DNA of 64,000 nucleotides from an uncultured Pseudomonadota bacterium (GTDB lineage: Bacteria > Pseudomonadota > Gammaproteobacteria > Ga0077536): positions 1 to 64,000 of the forward strand of contig CAIKBL010000080.1 in the NCBI GenBank assembly GCA_903825645.1, in the 5' to 3' direction. Under the pieces are notes generated by a model. That model was not told where the DNA came from. It ran no database searches and saw only the letters and a list, made by a program, of their open reading frames with translations. Both the position numbers and the translations under genes were made by a program. Numbering within the stretch: position 1 is the first letter of the stretch; each line of letters starts with the position of its first letter. Below are positions 38,038 to 47,215 of this stretch, piece by piece.

Positions 38038-38811
38038 CTAGTTGCGGAAACTCGAGTCCTTGCGGTCCAACATCCTCAGCAACGCCGGCCAGGCTAGTTG
38101 GTCGAGTTGGCCGGAGGCCATCAACATCTTGCCCTGCCGGCGGGTAGTCTCCAGTGATTGAGCGGACGGTTGGTGCAAGGCGGGCGCCGCGAGCGCCCGC
38201 ACCTGCATGCTGCAGGCGCGCTCCAGTGTATAGAGCATCATGAAACAGTCCGAGACCGTGGCGCCCACCGCAAGCGTGCCATGGTTTCGCAAGATCATGA
38301 GTTTTTTATCCCCAATATCGCGCACCAGCCGTGACCGCTCATCGAGATCGAGCGCCACTCCCTCATATTCGTGATAGGCGACTTCGTCCTGAATAACCAT
38401 CGCGGTCTGCGTGACCGGCATCAACCCATCCGCCATGGCCGAGACGGCGACCCCGTCGTCGGTATGCAAATGCATCACAGCCCGGGCATCTTCCCGAGCC
38501 ATATGGATCGCGCTATGGATACAGAAGCCGGCAGGGTTCACGTCATAGCCGCTCGACAGCACGATGTTGCCGTTTAGATCGATTTTGACAAGGTTCGAAG
38601 CAGTCACCTCATCAAACATGAGCCCATACGGGTTAATCAGGAAATGATGTTCAGGTCCGGGCACGCGGGCTGAAAGATGGGTAAATATCATATCCGTCCA
38701 GCCGTAATGGTCGACCAACCGGTAGGCCGCCGCGAGATCGACACGGATCTGCCATTCTTCGGCACTGATTCCAGTCCGAATCTCATTAAGGGCGTGTAAT
38801 GCCTGAACCAT
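38038..38811 (-). CDS. Class II aldolase/adducin family protein
   Basis: A 257-residue protein: YGWTDMIFTHLSARVPG at the start, DLNGNIVLSSGYDVNPAGFCIHSAIH in parts, ARAVMHLHTDDGVAVSAM with the two His of the zinc site, and LMILRNHGTLAVGATVSDCF with the third. Family members carry out retro-aldol cleavage of sugar phosphates, or decarboxylate or hydrate other carbonyl substrates. AGGAGG precedes the ATG by about 8 nt. It lies 189 bp upstream of the Baeyer-Villiger gene on the same strand, so joint transcription is possible. Confidence 0.8.
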   Translation of the reverse strand: MVQALHALNEIRTGISAEEWQIRVDLAAAYRLVDHYGWTDMIFTHLSARVPGPEHHFLINPYGLMFDEVTASNLVKIDLNGNIVLSSGYDVNPAGFCIHSAIHMAREDARAVMHLHTDDGVAVSAMADGLMPVTQTAMVIQDEVAYHEYEGVALDLDERSRLVRDIGDKKLMILRNHGTLAVGATVSDCFMMLYTLERACSMQVRALAAPALHQPSAQSLETTRRQGKMLMASGQLDQLAWPALLRMLDRKDSSFRN

Positions 38812-39299
38812 GTCGGCTCCTCCTGATGATGGGGTTAGGGCAACCCTGAGCGTACCACCCGCAGCGGCGTAACAGAATCCTTCTTACGCTATCGGATCTC
38901 ATTCGAGCCTCTGGCGTCCCGGCCTGCGGCGCGAGATATCCTAATCCCACCTTGACTCGCCAACCCTGCCAGGCGACCGCCTAGCACAGTCCCCAAGCTG
39001 CCGGCGGGACCCGATCCCCCGAGGCAAATGGCGCAGGGATGCCGACGCCACATTCCGAGGGCCATACGCAAAATTACGAATTGCCACAGCGGAGAAAAGC
39101 CTCGTAGCTTAGCGGGCCAGTTTTCAGGATCATGACAGTCCGCATCACTTACTGAGGGCAACAGACTGATCACTCGAGCATAAGGCCACCAGATTAGGGC
39201 GTCGTTCGCCACACACGAAAGGACTTAGGGGGAACATAAGTTGGTCAGTGCGTTGAGGGTCGTTTGCCACTGCGCTTCGCTTCAGGAAAGCGCAGCGTG
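38812..39299. other. Divergent intergenic region
   Basis: Lies between the minus-strand aldolase gene and the plus-strand flavoprotein. No gene recognised. Promoters for both directions should lie here, but no clear -35/-10 pair was found. Confidence 0.4.
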
Positions 39300-40532
39300 A
39301 TGAAAGTATTCGATGTCGTGATTGTCGGGGGCGGCGCAGCAGGGAGTACGCTCGGTGCCAATCTCGCCCGCGAAGGTCTTGCGGTTTGCATCCTCGAACG
39401 CGAAGTTGAATTCACCGACCGCGTCCGTGGCGAGTGGTTAGCGCCCTGGGGTGTCGCCGAGTGCAAGACGCTTGGCATATATGATCTATTGATCGCCGCG
39501 GGTGGTCATCATGTCGAACGGTCCGTGACGTACGATGAACTGATGACGCCGACCGAGGCCGAAGCCGCCGTGCTTAAGCTAAACACCGTCCATCCGCTAG
39601 GCGCAAGACCCCTGTGCCTGCAGCACGTCGTCATGCAGAATACCCTGCTTGCGCACGCGATAGGTTGTGGGGTCGACGTACGCCGAGGCGTCCGCGATCT
39701 CATCATTAGAAACGGCCGCCATCCTTCGGTGAGCTACACCTTGAACGGCGATACGTACACCACTGAATGTCGACTAATTGTAGGCGCAGACGGCCGCTCG
39801 TCGACCGTCCGGCGGCAAGTCAATCTCGTGATGGAGGAATTGCCGGTCGATCATCTGATTTCGGGGTTGCTGGTGGAGAATGCGTATGGCTGGCCTGCCC
39901 ATCTCCAAGCGTTTGGCAAGTCCGGGAACGCCATGCATCTCCTCTTTCCACAGGGCGATGGGCGCATTCGACTTTACCTTGAATACGGGCTCAATGACCG
40001 TGGGCGGTACAGCGGCGGAGGCGGTACACGGAATTTTCTAGAAGCCTTCGACGCCGCGTGCTTGCCGAACGGTCGCTCGGTGAGCGAAGGGACCCCGGTC
40101 GGACCGTGCAAAGCCCATCCGAGCAATGACGCCATCCTGCTGCAACCCTTCGCCGGAAACACCGTTCTAATCGGCGACGCTGCCGGCTACACAGACCCTA
40201 TTTCGGGCCAAGGGCTCTCGGCCGCAATGCGGGACGTGCGGACTGTGCGCGATATTCTGCTGGCAAAGACCGACTGGTCACCGTCTCTATTCTTGGAATA
40301 TGCGGTTGCGCGTAACGAATATGTGCGACGTATCCGGTGCGTAACTCGTTTCACCACCACGATGTTCGCCCGCTTTGATCAAAGCGGCTTTGAAACGCGC
40401 CAACGCGGGATGCGTCGCCTCGCCGCGAACCCCGATCTCGGGGCCCTCTATCTGGCTACGCTTGCCGGCCCCGACAGCCTGCCGCAAGAAGTGTTCACCC
40501 ATGAGTACTTTCAACAGATCTTCGCGCCCTGA
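39300..40532 (+). CDS. FAD-dependent oxidoreductase / hydroxylase (PHBH-like fold)
   Basis: A 410-residue flavoprotein. FDVVIVGGGAAGSTLGANLAREG is the GxGxxG FAD site, LIVGADGRSSTVRRQ the DG motif, and TVLIGDAAGYTDPISGQGLSAAMRD the GD motif of p-hydroxybenzoate-hydroxylase-type enzymes. It would hydroxylate or epoxidise an aromatic or isoprenoid substrate, or act as a geranylgeranyl-reductase-like enzyme. AGGAAAG lies about 11 nt before ATG 39300. The PQQ dehydrogenase gene follows on the same strand after 159 bp. Confidence 0.8.
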   Translation: MKVFDVVIVGGGAAGSTLGANLAREGLAVCILEREVEFTDRVRGEWLAPWGVAECKTLGIYDLLIAAGGHHVERSVTYDELMTPTEAEAAVLKLNTVHPLGARPLCLQHVVMQNTLLAHAIGCGVDVRRGVRDLIIRNGRHPSVSYTLNGDTYTTECRLIVGADGRSSTVRRQVNLVMEELPVDHLISGLLVENAYGWPAHLQAFGKSGNAMHLLFPQGDGRIRLYLEYGLNDRGRYSGGGGTRNFLEAFDAACLPNGRSVSEGTPVGPCKAHPSNDAILLQPFAGNTVLIGDAAGYTDPISGQGLSAAMRDVRTVRDILLAKTDWSPSLFLEYAVARNEYVRRIRCVTRFTTTMFARFDQSGFETRQRGMRRLAANPDLGALYLATLAGPDSLPQEVFTHEYFQQIFAP

Positions 40533-40691
40533 TCGCCGGCTGCAAGGCGTCCAGCACAAGTTATCAGGCGATCGTTCGCCCGTTCCGGTGGAGGCATCCA
40601 CACTCCCCATCCCAGGAAGGTTCCGCAACCGGTCCCAGCGTTGCATAATCGGGGGCGAACCCCCCATATTCCTACACATTAGCGAGGCATT

Positions 40692-42275
40692 ATGCGACGT
40701 TTTACCGCGCTTGGTCTGATACTTTCCGTGTTTTCCCTCAGTGCTGCAGCGGCCGGAGACACCCAGTGGTTAAGCTATAACGGCACCGTTAACGGTCAGC
40801 GTTTCGCCGATCTGAATCAGATCAGTACGGACAACGCCTCCCAACTGGTGGAAGTCTGCCGGGCAAAGATTGATGAAGGTGGTGCCTTCCAGACAGGGCT
40901 ACTGCAACTGGACGGCGTTCTGTACTTCACAACCGCGAGCGATACCTTGGCCGTCGATGCCACGAATTGCGCGATCCGCTGGCGGCATCACTATGCTACC
41001 GAAGAGCCCGGTGGCACGCCGTTCCTGGTAAATCGAGGCCTGGCGGCCGCCAATGGCAAGCTCTTTCGCGGCACGCCGGACGGCCGCTTGCTTGCAATCG
41101 ATATGACAACCGGCAAGCTGGTCTGGAAGTTTCAGGTCGGCGATCCGTCGCAGGGCGAATTCTTCTCGGCGGCACCGCAGATCTATGAAGGCTTGGTTAT
41201 CATCGGGGCGGCCGGCGGCGACTGGGGGATCCGCGGTCGCGTGATGGCTTTCGATACCGAGAGTGGACGAGAGATTTGGCGCTTTTATACGATCCCGCGG
41301 GATGATGAGCCGGGGGCCGACTCCTGGAAAAATGCACCGAGCGCACGTTATGGCGGTGGCGGCACATGGACGACCTACACCCTTGACATGTCGGCTGGAG
41401 AGCTTTTTGTTCCGGTCGGAAATCCCACGCCCGACCTCATGCCGGGTCAGAGACCAGGCACAAACCTGTATACGGACAGCTTGGTGGTTTTAAATGCCGC
41501 GACCGGCAAGCTGAAATGGTACTACCAACTGATTTCGAATGATGGGCGCGATCTCGATCTGGGCGCTGCCCCGATGTTGTACTTCAACGGCAAGGGCGAT
41601 CGCATGGTCGCCTTCGGCGGTAAGGATGGCTATCTGTACGGCGTCAACCGCGAGACCCACAAACTGGCGTTCAAGACACCGGTGACTACCGTTACGAAGC
41701 CCACCGTCATTGCGAATACCAAGTCGATTCACTCCTGCCCCGGCCCGCTCGGCGGTACCGAGTGGAACGGACCTGCCTTTGATCGACTCCACAATGCCAT
41801 CGTCATCGGCACCGTCGATTGGTGCACGACACTGACGCCGTCGCCTACATTTGCCTATAAACCGGGCGTGTTCAATCTCGGCGGGAGCTTCAAACTGGAC
41901 GACAAACACACAGGCTGGATCATGTCGGTCGATGCCGATACAGGCGTTCCGCGTTGGAAATTCGCTACTCCCTCGCCGCAGGTATCGGGCGTCACACCCA
42001 CCGGCGGAAGCGTCGTGTTTGCGGGCGATATTGAAGGTAATTTCTTCGTGCTCGATTCGCACACCGGCAAATCGCTGTACCAGAAAGCGACCGGCGGTTC
42101 GGTGGCCGGCGGTGTCATCACGTATATGCGCGCAGGCAAACAGTATGTCGCACTGACCTCTGGGAATGTGTCTCGTATCACGTTTGGTGCGATCGGCTCA
42201 CCCAGCTTAGTGCTTTATGCGCTCGATGCTACCAACACACCGCCAGCGCCAACGCGGACTGCCACTCAGCCCTGA
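40692..42275 (+). CDS. PQQ-dependent dehydrogenase without cytochrome domain
   Basis: A 527-residue periplasmic protein: signal peptide (FTALGLILSVFSLSAAAAG, cut near residue 20) and an eight-bladed PQQ propeller with the same blocks as the gene at 6956-8812 (TLAVDATNCAIRWRH, GKLFRGTPDGRLLAID, GDWGIRGRVMAFD, RYGGGGTWTTYTLDMSAGE, DLDLGAAPM). It ends after the propeller with a Pro/Thr-rich tail and has no CxxCH, so it needs an external cytochrome or azurin-like acceptor. The vicinal Cys pair is also absent. A GC-rich hairpin follows the stop codon. Confidence 0.85.
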   Translation: MRRFTALGLILSVFSLSAAAAGDTQWLSYNGTVNGQRFADLNQISTDNASQLVEVCRAKIDEGGAFQTGLLQLDGVLYFTTASDTLAVDATNCAIRWRHHYATEEPGGTPFLVNRGLAAANGKLFRGTPDGRLLAIDMTTGKLVWKFQVGDPSQGEFFSAAPQIYEGLVIIGAAGGDWGIRGRVMAFDTESGREIWRFYTIPRDDEPGADSWKNAPSARYGGGGTWTTYTLDMSAGELFVPVGNPTPDLMPGQRPGTNLYTDSLVVLNAATGKLKWYYQLISNDGRDLDLGAAPMLYFNGKGDRMVAFGGKDGYLYGVNRETHKLAFKTPVTTVTKPTVIANTKSIHSCPGPLGGTEWNGPAFDRLHNAIVIGTVDWCTTLTPSPTFAYKPGVFNLGGSFKLDDKHTGWIMSVDADTGVPRWKFATPSPQVSGVTPTGGSVVFAGDIEGNFFVLDSHTGKSLYQKATGGSVAGGVITYMRAGKQYVALTSGNVSRITFGAIGSPSLVLYALDATNTPPAPTRTATQP

Positions 42276-42296
42276 GTCCAACCGCCACCGGACGGC

Positions 42297-42330
42297 CCCG
42301 CGCCCGGCCGCAGACGCGTCCGGGCGCGGG
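42297..42330 (+). terminator. GC-rich hairpin after PQQ dehydrogenase gene
   Basis: CCCGCGCCCGG (42297-42307) pairs perfectly with CCGGGCGCGGG (42320-42330) across a 12-nt loop, 22 bp after the stop codon. No strong T-run follows, so it may be a pause or processing hairpin as well as a terminator. Confidence 0.6.
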
Positions 42331-42844
42331 ACAATTACTGAGTCAAAAAATCTCACCTCCACAACAAACTGAGACAGCTTTTTTGCCCTGCGGCATACTG
42401 CCCCCCGGACCGCCTTTTTAAATCACCTAACGCTGCTGGCATGACTATCTCCCTGCGCCCGGAGCCATCTCTAGAGATCTCGCTGAGCAGCCCCACAACG
42501 CCTGTCTGCGTCCAGGCAGTGATACTGCATGGGCCATGCTTTTAACCACCCGACGAACATCGACAGTGCGGATGTTCGCCAAAAGGTCGGTATCGCCGTA
42601 GCGCGAGGAGGCTGAGTAGTGACTGTCCGAAGACTCTCCGCCGCAGCTTGTCTTATCGGACTATCTGACCGCCTTTTTTGTTGCCGGTTCAGTTTCGTCC
42701 GAGTCACCGTAACCTCGGCGCGGATTTCCGGCGTACTTGATTTTCGGGGCGGACTCCGCAGCAAATCGTCTCCGACACACGACCGTCGCGCGGGCACAAC
42801 TTCAGTTCATTCCGGCCTCAAATCACCGCGATAGAGGTGCGCAC
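42331..42844. other. Gene-free stretch between convergent genes
   Basis: No gene recognised. It includes runs of A and T (near 42345, 42380 and 42415) but no further clear hairpin. Confidence 0.4.
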
Positions 42845-44512
42845 TCAGTGGAAAAATTTAGTGACATTGAGCGCCATACGCCAGAACCCCCATGCCAGTG
42901 GGCTTCCGATACCGATCCAAGCCAGCACGACCATGCCCACGCTCGACCGTTGAAAAGTGACACCCTCACCGCTGGCATCCAGCGCCTTCGCGTCTTCGTG
43001 CGCGAGGTGTCGCTCTCGGGCCAGTTCGGCGTCACTCATGAACCACTTGGCGTCGAGTGGGCATATCAACCCGTTGCAGAACAGACCGATGAGCAGCATG
43101 CCGGCGAGGATATACATGGTTCGGTCATAAACCTGCGCTGGTGCGAGCCCTACCCCAAGTTCGTAATCCCGCATATGCATCATCAATACTGGACCGATGA
43201 CCCCGGCCGTTGACCAGGCCGTCAGCAACCGCCCGTGAATAGCCGCCGCCATCTGTGCGCCGAATAGGTCCGCCAGATAGGCTGGAACCGTAGCGAAACC
43301 ACCGCCGTACATACTTAGGATGAGGCAACACGCGGCAACAAATAATCCGCGGTTGCCAATCCCCGCGCTGACGGGAATACTGCAATACAACAAAGTACCC
43401 AGCACAAAAAAAACGACGTAGGTCGTCTTGCGACCGATCTTATCTGACAGACTGGCCCAGCAAAATCGTCCCATAATATTGAACAGACTGAGCAAGGCTG
43501 TGAAGCCGGCCGCAACATCGGCCACCGCGGCGAGTTGCACTTTGTCGAGCTCTCCGAATTTTTTGGCCACGCCGATCAGACCGCCGCCGAAGACTTCCTG
43601 TAGCATCGGACTGGCCATGCCTATCACGCTGATCCCTGCCGACACGTTCAGGCAAAGCACCAGCCATACCAGCCAAAACTGCGGGATGCGCCAGACGTTC
43701 TTCACGTGAACATGACCGCTGGTGATCATGGGCGCAACCCTTCGCACCGCAGTCGATGCCCGCGCTGCCGGTACCCACCCCGGGGCCGGCAGCCGGTAAC
43801 CGAAAGCGCCCACAGTCATGAAAACGGCGTAGCCCCCCGCGAGCGCGAGAAAAGTTTGCCCGACTCCGACACTGGTTGATGACGCGAAAAATTTCATCAA
43901 CTCAGTGGCCAGTGGAGAGCCGATCATTGCACCGCCGCCAAACCCCATGATCGCCATACCGGTTGCCATACCCCGTCTGTCCGGGAACCACTTGATCAGC
44001 ATCGAGACTGGCGAGATATAGCCTAGACCGAGGCCCAAACCGCCAATCATCCCCAAACCCACCCACAGCACCCACAGCTGATGTAGACGAACACCGAATG
44101 CCGCGATCGTCAGCCCGCCGCACCAGCAGAGGGCCGACGCGAAGCCCGCCTTGCGCGGCCCAGCGCGTTCCACCCAGCCACCCCACATCGCGGCCGAAGA
44201 GCCCAGAAAAATAAAGAAAAGCGTGTATATCCAGCCCAAGCTCGAGACACGCCAATCGCAATCCTTAACGAATAGTTCGGCCATCAAGCCCATGGTGCCG
44301 GGACAGGTCCGTGGCGCGGTCAAACCGATTGCTCTTGACAGCGGCAACCAGAATACGGAAAAGCCGTAGGCCATACCGATGCACAGATGGATCGCCAGCG
44401 CCGCTGGCGGCAATAACCAACGATTGAACCCGGGCCCCGCGATCGTGCGCTCCTTAGCCAAGAAATCGATTTTGTCAGGGGGCCCGAAAACGGCTTTCGG
44501 TAAGGTTGTCAT
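42845..44512 (-). CDS. MFS transporter, oxalate/formate antiporter-like (OFA family)
   Basis: A 555-residue membrane protein with about 12 hydrophobic segments. IHLCIGMAYGFSVFWLPLSRAIG begins TM1. The loop motif GPRKAGFASALC, then GLGMIGGLGLGLGYISPVSMLIKWFPDRRGMATGMAIMGFGGGA in pieces, is typical of the OFA group. FCWASLSDKIGRKTTYVVFF is the second-half motif. A loop of about 35 residues after TM2 (TCPGTMGLMAELFVKDCDW) is long for the family. OFA members exchange monocarboxylates or dicarboxylates. ATG 44512 has GGAG 10 nt upstream. An in-frame upstream start at 44608 adds no homology. Confidence 0.85.
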   Translation of the reverse strand: MTTLPKAVFGPPDKIDFLAKERTIAGPGFNRWLLPPAALAIHLCIGMAYGFSVFWLPLSRAIGLTAPRTCPGTMGLMAELFVKDCDWRVSSLGWIYTLFFIFLGSSAAMWGGWVERAGPRKAGFASALCWCGGLTIAAFGVRLHQLWVLWVGLGMIGGLGLGLGYISPVSMLIKWFPDRRGMATGMAIMGFGGGAMIGSPLATELMKFFASSTSVGVGQTFLALAGGYAVFMTVGAFGYRLPAPGWVPAARASTAVRRVAPMITSGHVHVKNVWRIPQFWLVWLVLCLNVSAGISVIGMASPMLQEVFGGGLIGVAKKFGELDKVQLAAVADVAAGFTALLSLFNIMGRFCWASLSDKIGRKTTYVVFFVLGTLLYCSIPVSAGIGNRGLFVAACCLILSMYGGGFATVPAYLADLFGAQMAAAIHGRLLTAWSTAGVIGPVLMMHMRDYELGVGLAPAQVYDRTMYILAGMLLIGLFCNGLICPLDAKWFMSDAELARERHLAHEDAKALDASGEGVTFQRSSVGMVVLAWIGIGSPLAWGFWRMALNVTKFFH

Positions 44513-45393
44513 GCGTATGCTCCGCTTTTCGGGCGAGTCCGTGGCGGGAGCCTTTTTATCACTCACGCCGATCGATATAGCAATATATACCGCGTCTCCC
44601 GGCGCCACTCAACAATCCTCCGGCACGAGAGCGGTTCAACGCCTAATCGCCGCGAAAAATGCCCGCCTGTCAGCGGTCAATCAGCTTAATGGCCTCGCTT
44701 AAAGATCGTGGACATGATCAAAACCGGAATCCATCGCGATCTGGATTTCGCTTCCATAGAAACAGATGGTTGCTTAATTTACCGAGAACCCTAGCTGCTT
44801 TTTTTGCGCAAGCGCCGCGCCTTCGCAAATGAAGCACGCAAGCAGATTTGCCTAGACAGTCGACATATCACGGCCGGCGCATATCCCAGGGTCCTGGTGA
44901 AGAACCAACCGGGCACAATTCGCGCTTGATTTAACGCGCATAAACCGTGGACGTATGGTTACCCTCCTCTCGTGCTCGCCGATTTCCCCAGCAGGGTTAG
45001 TCCGTTGCTTCACCCCTAATCGCGTGGCAGATTCAGTCTGCCGGCTCGCGTCTCACGTGAGTCCGTCCGTCGATCGCAGGCGCTTTCCCGCGGGTTCCCC
45101 AATCAGGGGTGAATCAAATAGGGAAAGAGGCGTAGGCGGACTGCAATCTGCGCCTCGACACCACGGTGTTGAAAATAGGGACTACCGTGCTGCAGTGGGC
45201 GAACTGGGCTCCTGATTCCAGACGAGGCGTGTGCGATCAGGGTGTCCTGCAAGGACTGCTTCGCGCGCGTCGAACAGCGAGCGCGAGGCCGTACCCGGAC
45301 GACGGGACCGCGGCCAGTGGATCAAGGGAAGACGAGCTGGCTACGCGATCGACCCACAACCCCGCTTGCTCGGGGTGAGCGGAAGAAAGCGGA
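44513..45393. other. Long gene-free stretch
   Basis: About 880 bp with only short open frames and no recognised protein or RNA. An A/T-rich segment near 44565-44590 could carry the promoter of the transporter gene. Confidence 0.4.
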
Positions 45394-45695
45394 TTACTGT
45401 TTGTTACAGACGTCCATTTGATTCTCCGCGATCGAAATTCCGAGATCCCCCGCGTGCCAGACTTCGGGCGCGACATGTCGTACCCGCTCGAGAGGACAGC
45501 CTGAAAAAGGCTGCTGTAGGGCGTGTGGGCGCTGAAAGCCTTCCAACGAATAGCCATCTTGCTGGTTACATCGTCCTGACCGTCGCAATTGACGTTGACG
45601 CCGCACGCCAACGGCCGATCGCCATCGTACGCCACCGCGGCAGCACTGAGACTCAATCCCAAGAGAAAAATCAAAGGGTGTTGCCGCCTCAACAT
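45394..45695 (-). pseudogene. Small secreted protein, probable one-base frameshift
   Basis: From ATG 45695 the frame gives a good signal peptide (LIFLLGLSLSAAAVA) and a polar domain (CGVNVNCDGQDDV, KMAIRWKAFSAHTP, LFQAVLSSGYD). After GYDMSRPK it turns low-complexity. The adjacent frame continues naturally as HVAPEVWHAGDLGISIAEN and ends CNKQ at 45394. A single-base shift near 45475 would join them into a protein of about 100 residues. I do not recognise the family. The call rests on composition only. Confidence 0.4.
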
Positions 45696-45927
45696 GGCTT
45701 GATCTCGAAGGGGAACTCAAATTTCCCGACCAAATTTTCTTCACCTACATCCGCGACAAACAACGACTCGTCGTCATCTGGACCCGACTGTCGCCCAGAC
45801 TGGGACACGCCACAAGGAAACCGCACATGGGTATGGTCGGAAGAACGATGGTCCTGCTGGCCACCGCCGCTGCATTAGCCGCGGGCCTGAGCACTCCCCT
45901 CGTGCCATCCTGGTTTTTCTAGCACCT

Positions 45928-47070
45928 TCAAAGTCCCATCTGCCTGACCGCGAGATCGCGCATAATCTCCGCCGAACCGCCGCCGGTGGCCATGACCTTC
46001 GTCTCTCGATAGATACGCTCGACCGAATTTCCGCGTAGGTAGCCTACGCCGCCGAGGATCTGCATCGCTTCATTAGCGACAAATTCGAGGTTCGTTGAAC
46101 AGAAAAATTTAGCTTTACTGATTTCGGCAACCGGCATATCCCCTTCATTGACACACCAACAAATCTGATTGATGAGGGCCTCCATGGCGTCGATTCTCGC
46201 CGACATATCGGCGATTTTGTGCCGGATAACCTGATGCTTTATCAACGGTTTATTGAATGTGGATCGTTGCTGTGCGTAGCCAACACTTTCTTCCAGGCAA
46301 CGTTTTGCCATGCCCAGCATTTGCGCACACATGAACAGACGCTCGTAATTGAAATTATTCATGGTGGCGAGGAATCCGCGATTCTCCTCGCCCATGCGAT
46401 GAGAAGCGGATACACGACATTCGTCGAAATAAAGCGTTGCGGTATCCGATGCCCACCACCCCATTTTTCGCGCAATAGCTGTCCGCGAGAATCCAGGCGT
46501 TCCAGCTTCCACGAAAAAAAGCGAAATCCCCTCGACACCCACCTGCCCGGTTCGAGCTGCCACAACGAAATAAGCCGCATTCATACCGCCGGTGATGAAT
46601 GTCTTGACCCCGTTGATCACGTAGCTATCGCCGTCGCGCCGCGCCCGCGTCTGCATGTTCGCGACGTCTGAGCCACCCGAGGGCTCGGTGATGGCGAGCG
46701 CTCCTCCCTTGAGGCCGGACAAAATCTCCGGGAGCGAGCGAGCCTTGAGCTCCTCCGAGGCCAAGGCGTTCACAAGCCCCACCATGATGCCCCGCGCTCC
46801 GATGCTAGCAACGACCCCGCCTATCCCACTGCGACCGAGCTCCTCTGCCGACCCCGTGCGCATAAAAGCATCGTCGAAACCAAGCCCCCCATAGGACTCA
46901 TCGATGCCGAAACCGAACAACCCGAGCGCGCACGCCCGCGCGTGGACTGCCCACGGGAAAGTGCCTGCTTCGTCCCAAACATCCCCAAACGGTTCAATTT
47001 CTTGTTTGACAAAGCGCGCGATCGTGGCGCGGAATGCCCGACGCTCGTCGTTATCGAAAGGATTTCGCAT
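45928..47070 (-). CDS. Acyl-CoA dehydrogenase (isovaleryl/citronellyl-CoA dehydrogenase type)
   Basis: A 380-residue acyl-CoA dehydrogenase: LAITEPSGGSDVANMQTRA for FAD, GEENRGFLATMNNFNYERLFMCAQ with the Glu used as catalytic base in isovaleryl- and long-chain-type enzymes, QQRSTFNKPLIKHQ, and QILGGVGYLRGNSVERIYRETKVMATGGGSAEIM at the end. The GGGSAEIM tail replaces YEGT and resembles citronellyl-CoA dehydrogenases (AtuD). AGGTGG lies 5 nt before the ATG. It is the last gene of the GST / peroxiredoxin-like / acyl-CoA dehydrogenase cluster (145 bp after the peroxiredoxin gene). Confidence 0.85.
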   Translation of the reverse strand: MRNPFDNDERRAFRATIARFVKQEIEPFGDVWDEAGTFPWAVHARACALGLFGFGIDESYGGLGFDDAFMRTGSAEELGRSGIGGVVASIGARGIMVGLVNALASEELKARSLPEILSGLKGGALAITEPSGGSDVANMQTRARRDGDSYVINGVKTFITGGMNAAYFVVAARTGQVGVEGISLFFVEAGTPGFSRTAIARKMGWWASDTATLYFDECRVSASHRMGEENRGFLATMNNFNYERLFMCAQMLGMAKRCLEESVGYAQQRSTFNKPLIKHQVIRHKIADMSARIDAMEALINQICWCVNEGDMPVAEISKAKFFCSTNLEFVANEAMQILGGVGYLRGNSVERIYRETKVMATGGGSAEIMRDLAVRQMGL

Positions 47071-47215
47071 ACCACCTCGCCTCAGCCACCCTCAATCGCA
47101 GGGCAGCGCTCACCGCAGTGCTTAAAAGACCCGCATCTGTCTGCGCGCAACCGTTCGAGGTTGGGGCCGCCGCTAGGGTTGATCGAGCCGGCAATACACG
47201 CCCATTCGCGCGGGT

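Noticed and set aside
45650-45926. Plus-strand frame ending in a hydrophobic 31-residue peptide (ATG at 45827)
   Set aside because: No ribosome site, and the upper part overlaps the secreted-protein remnant on the other strand. Composition alone is not enough.
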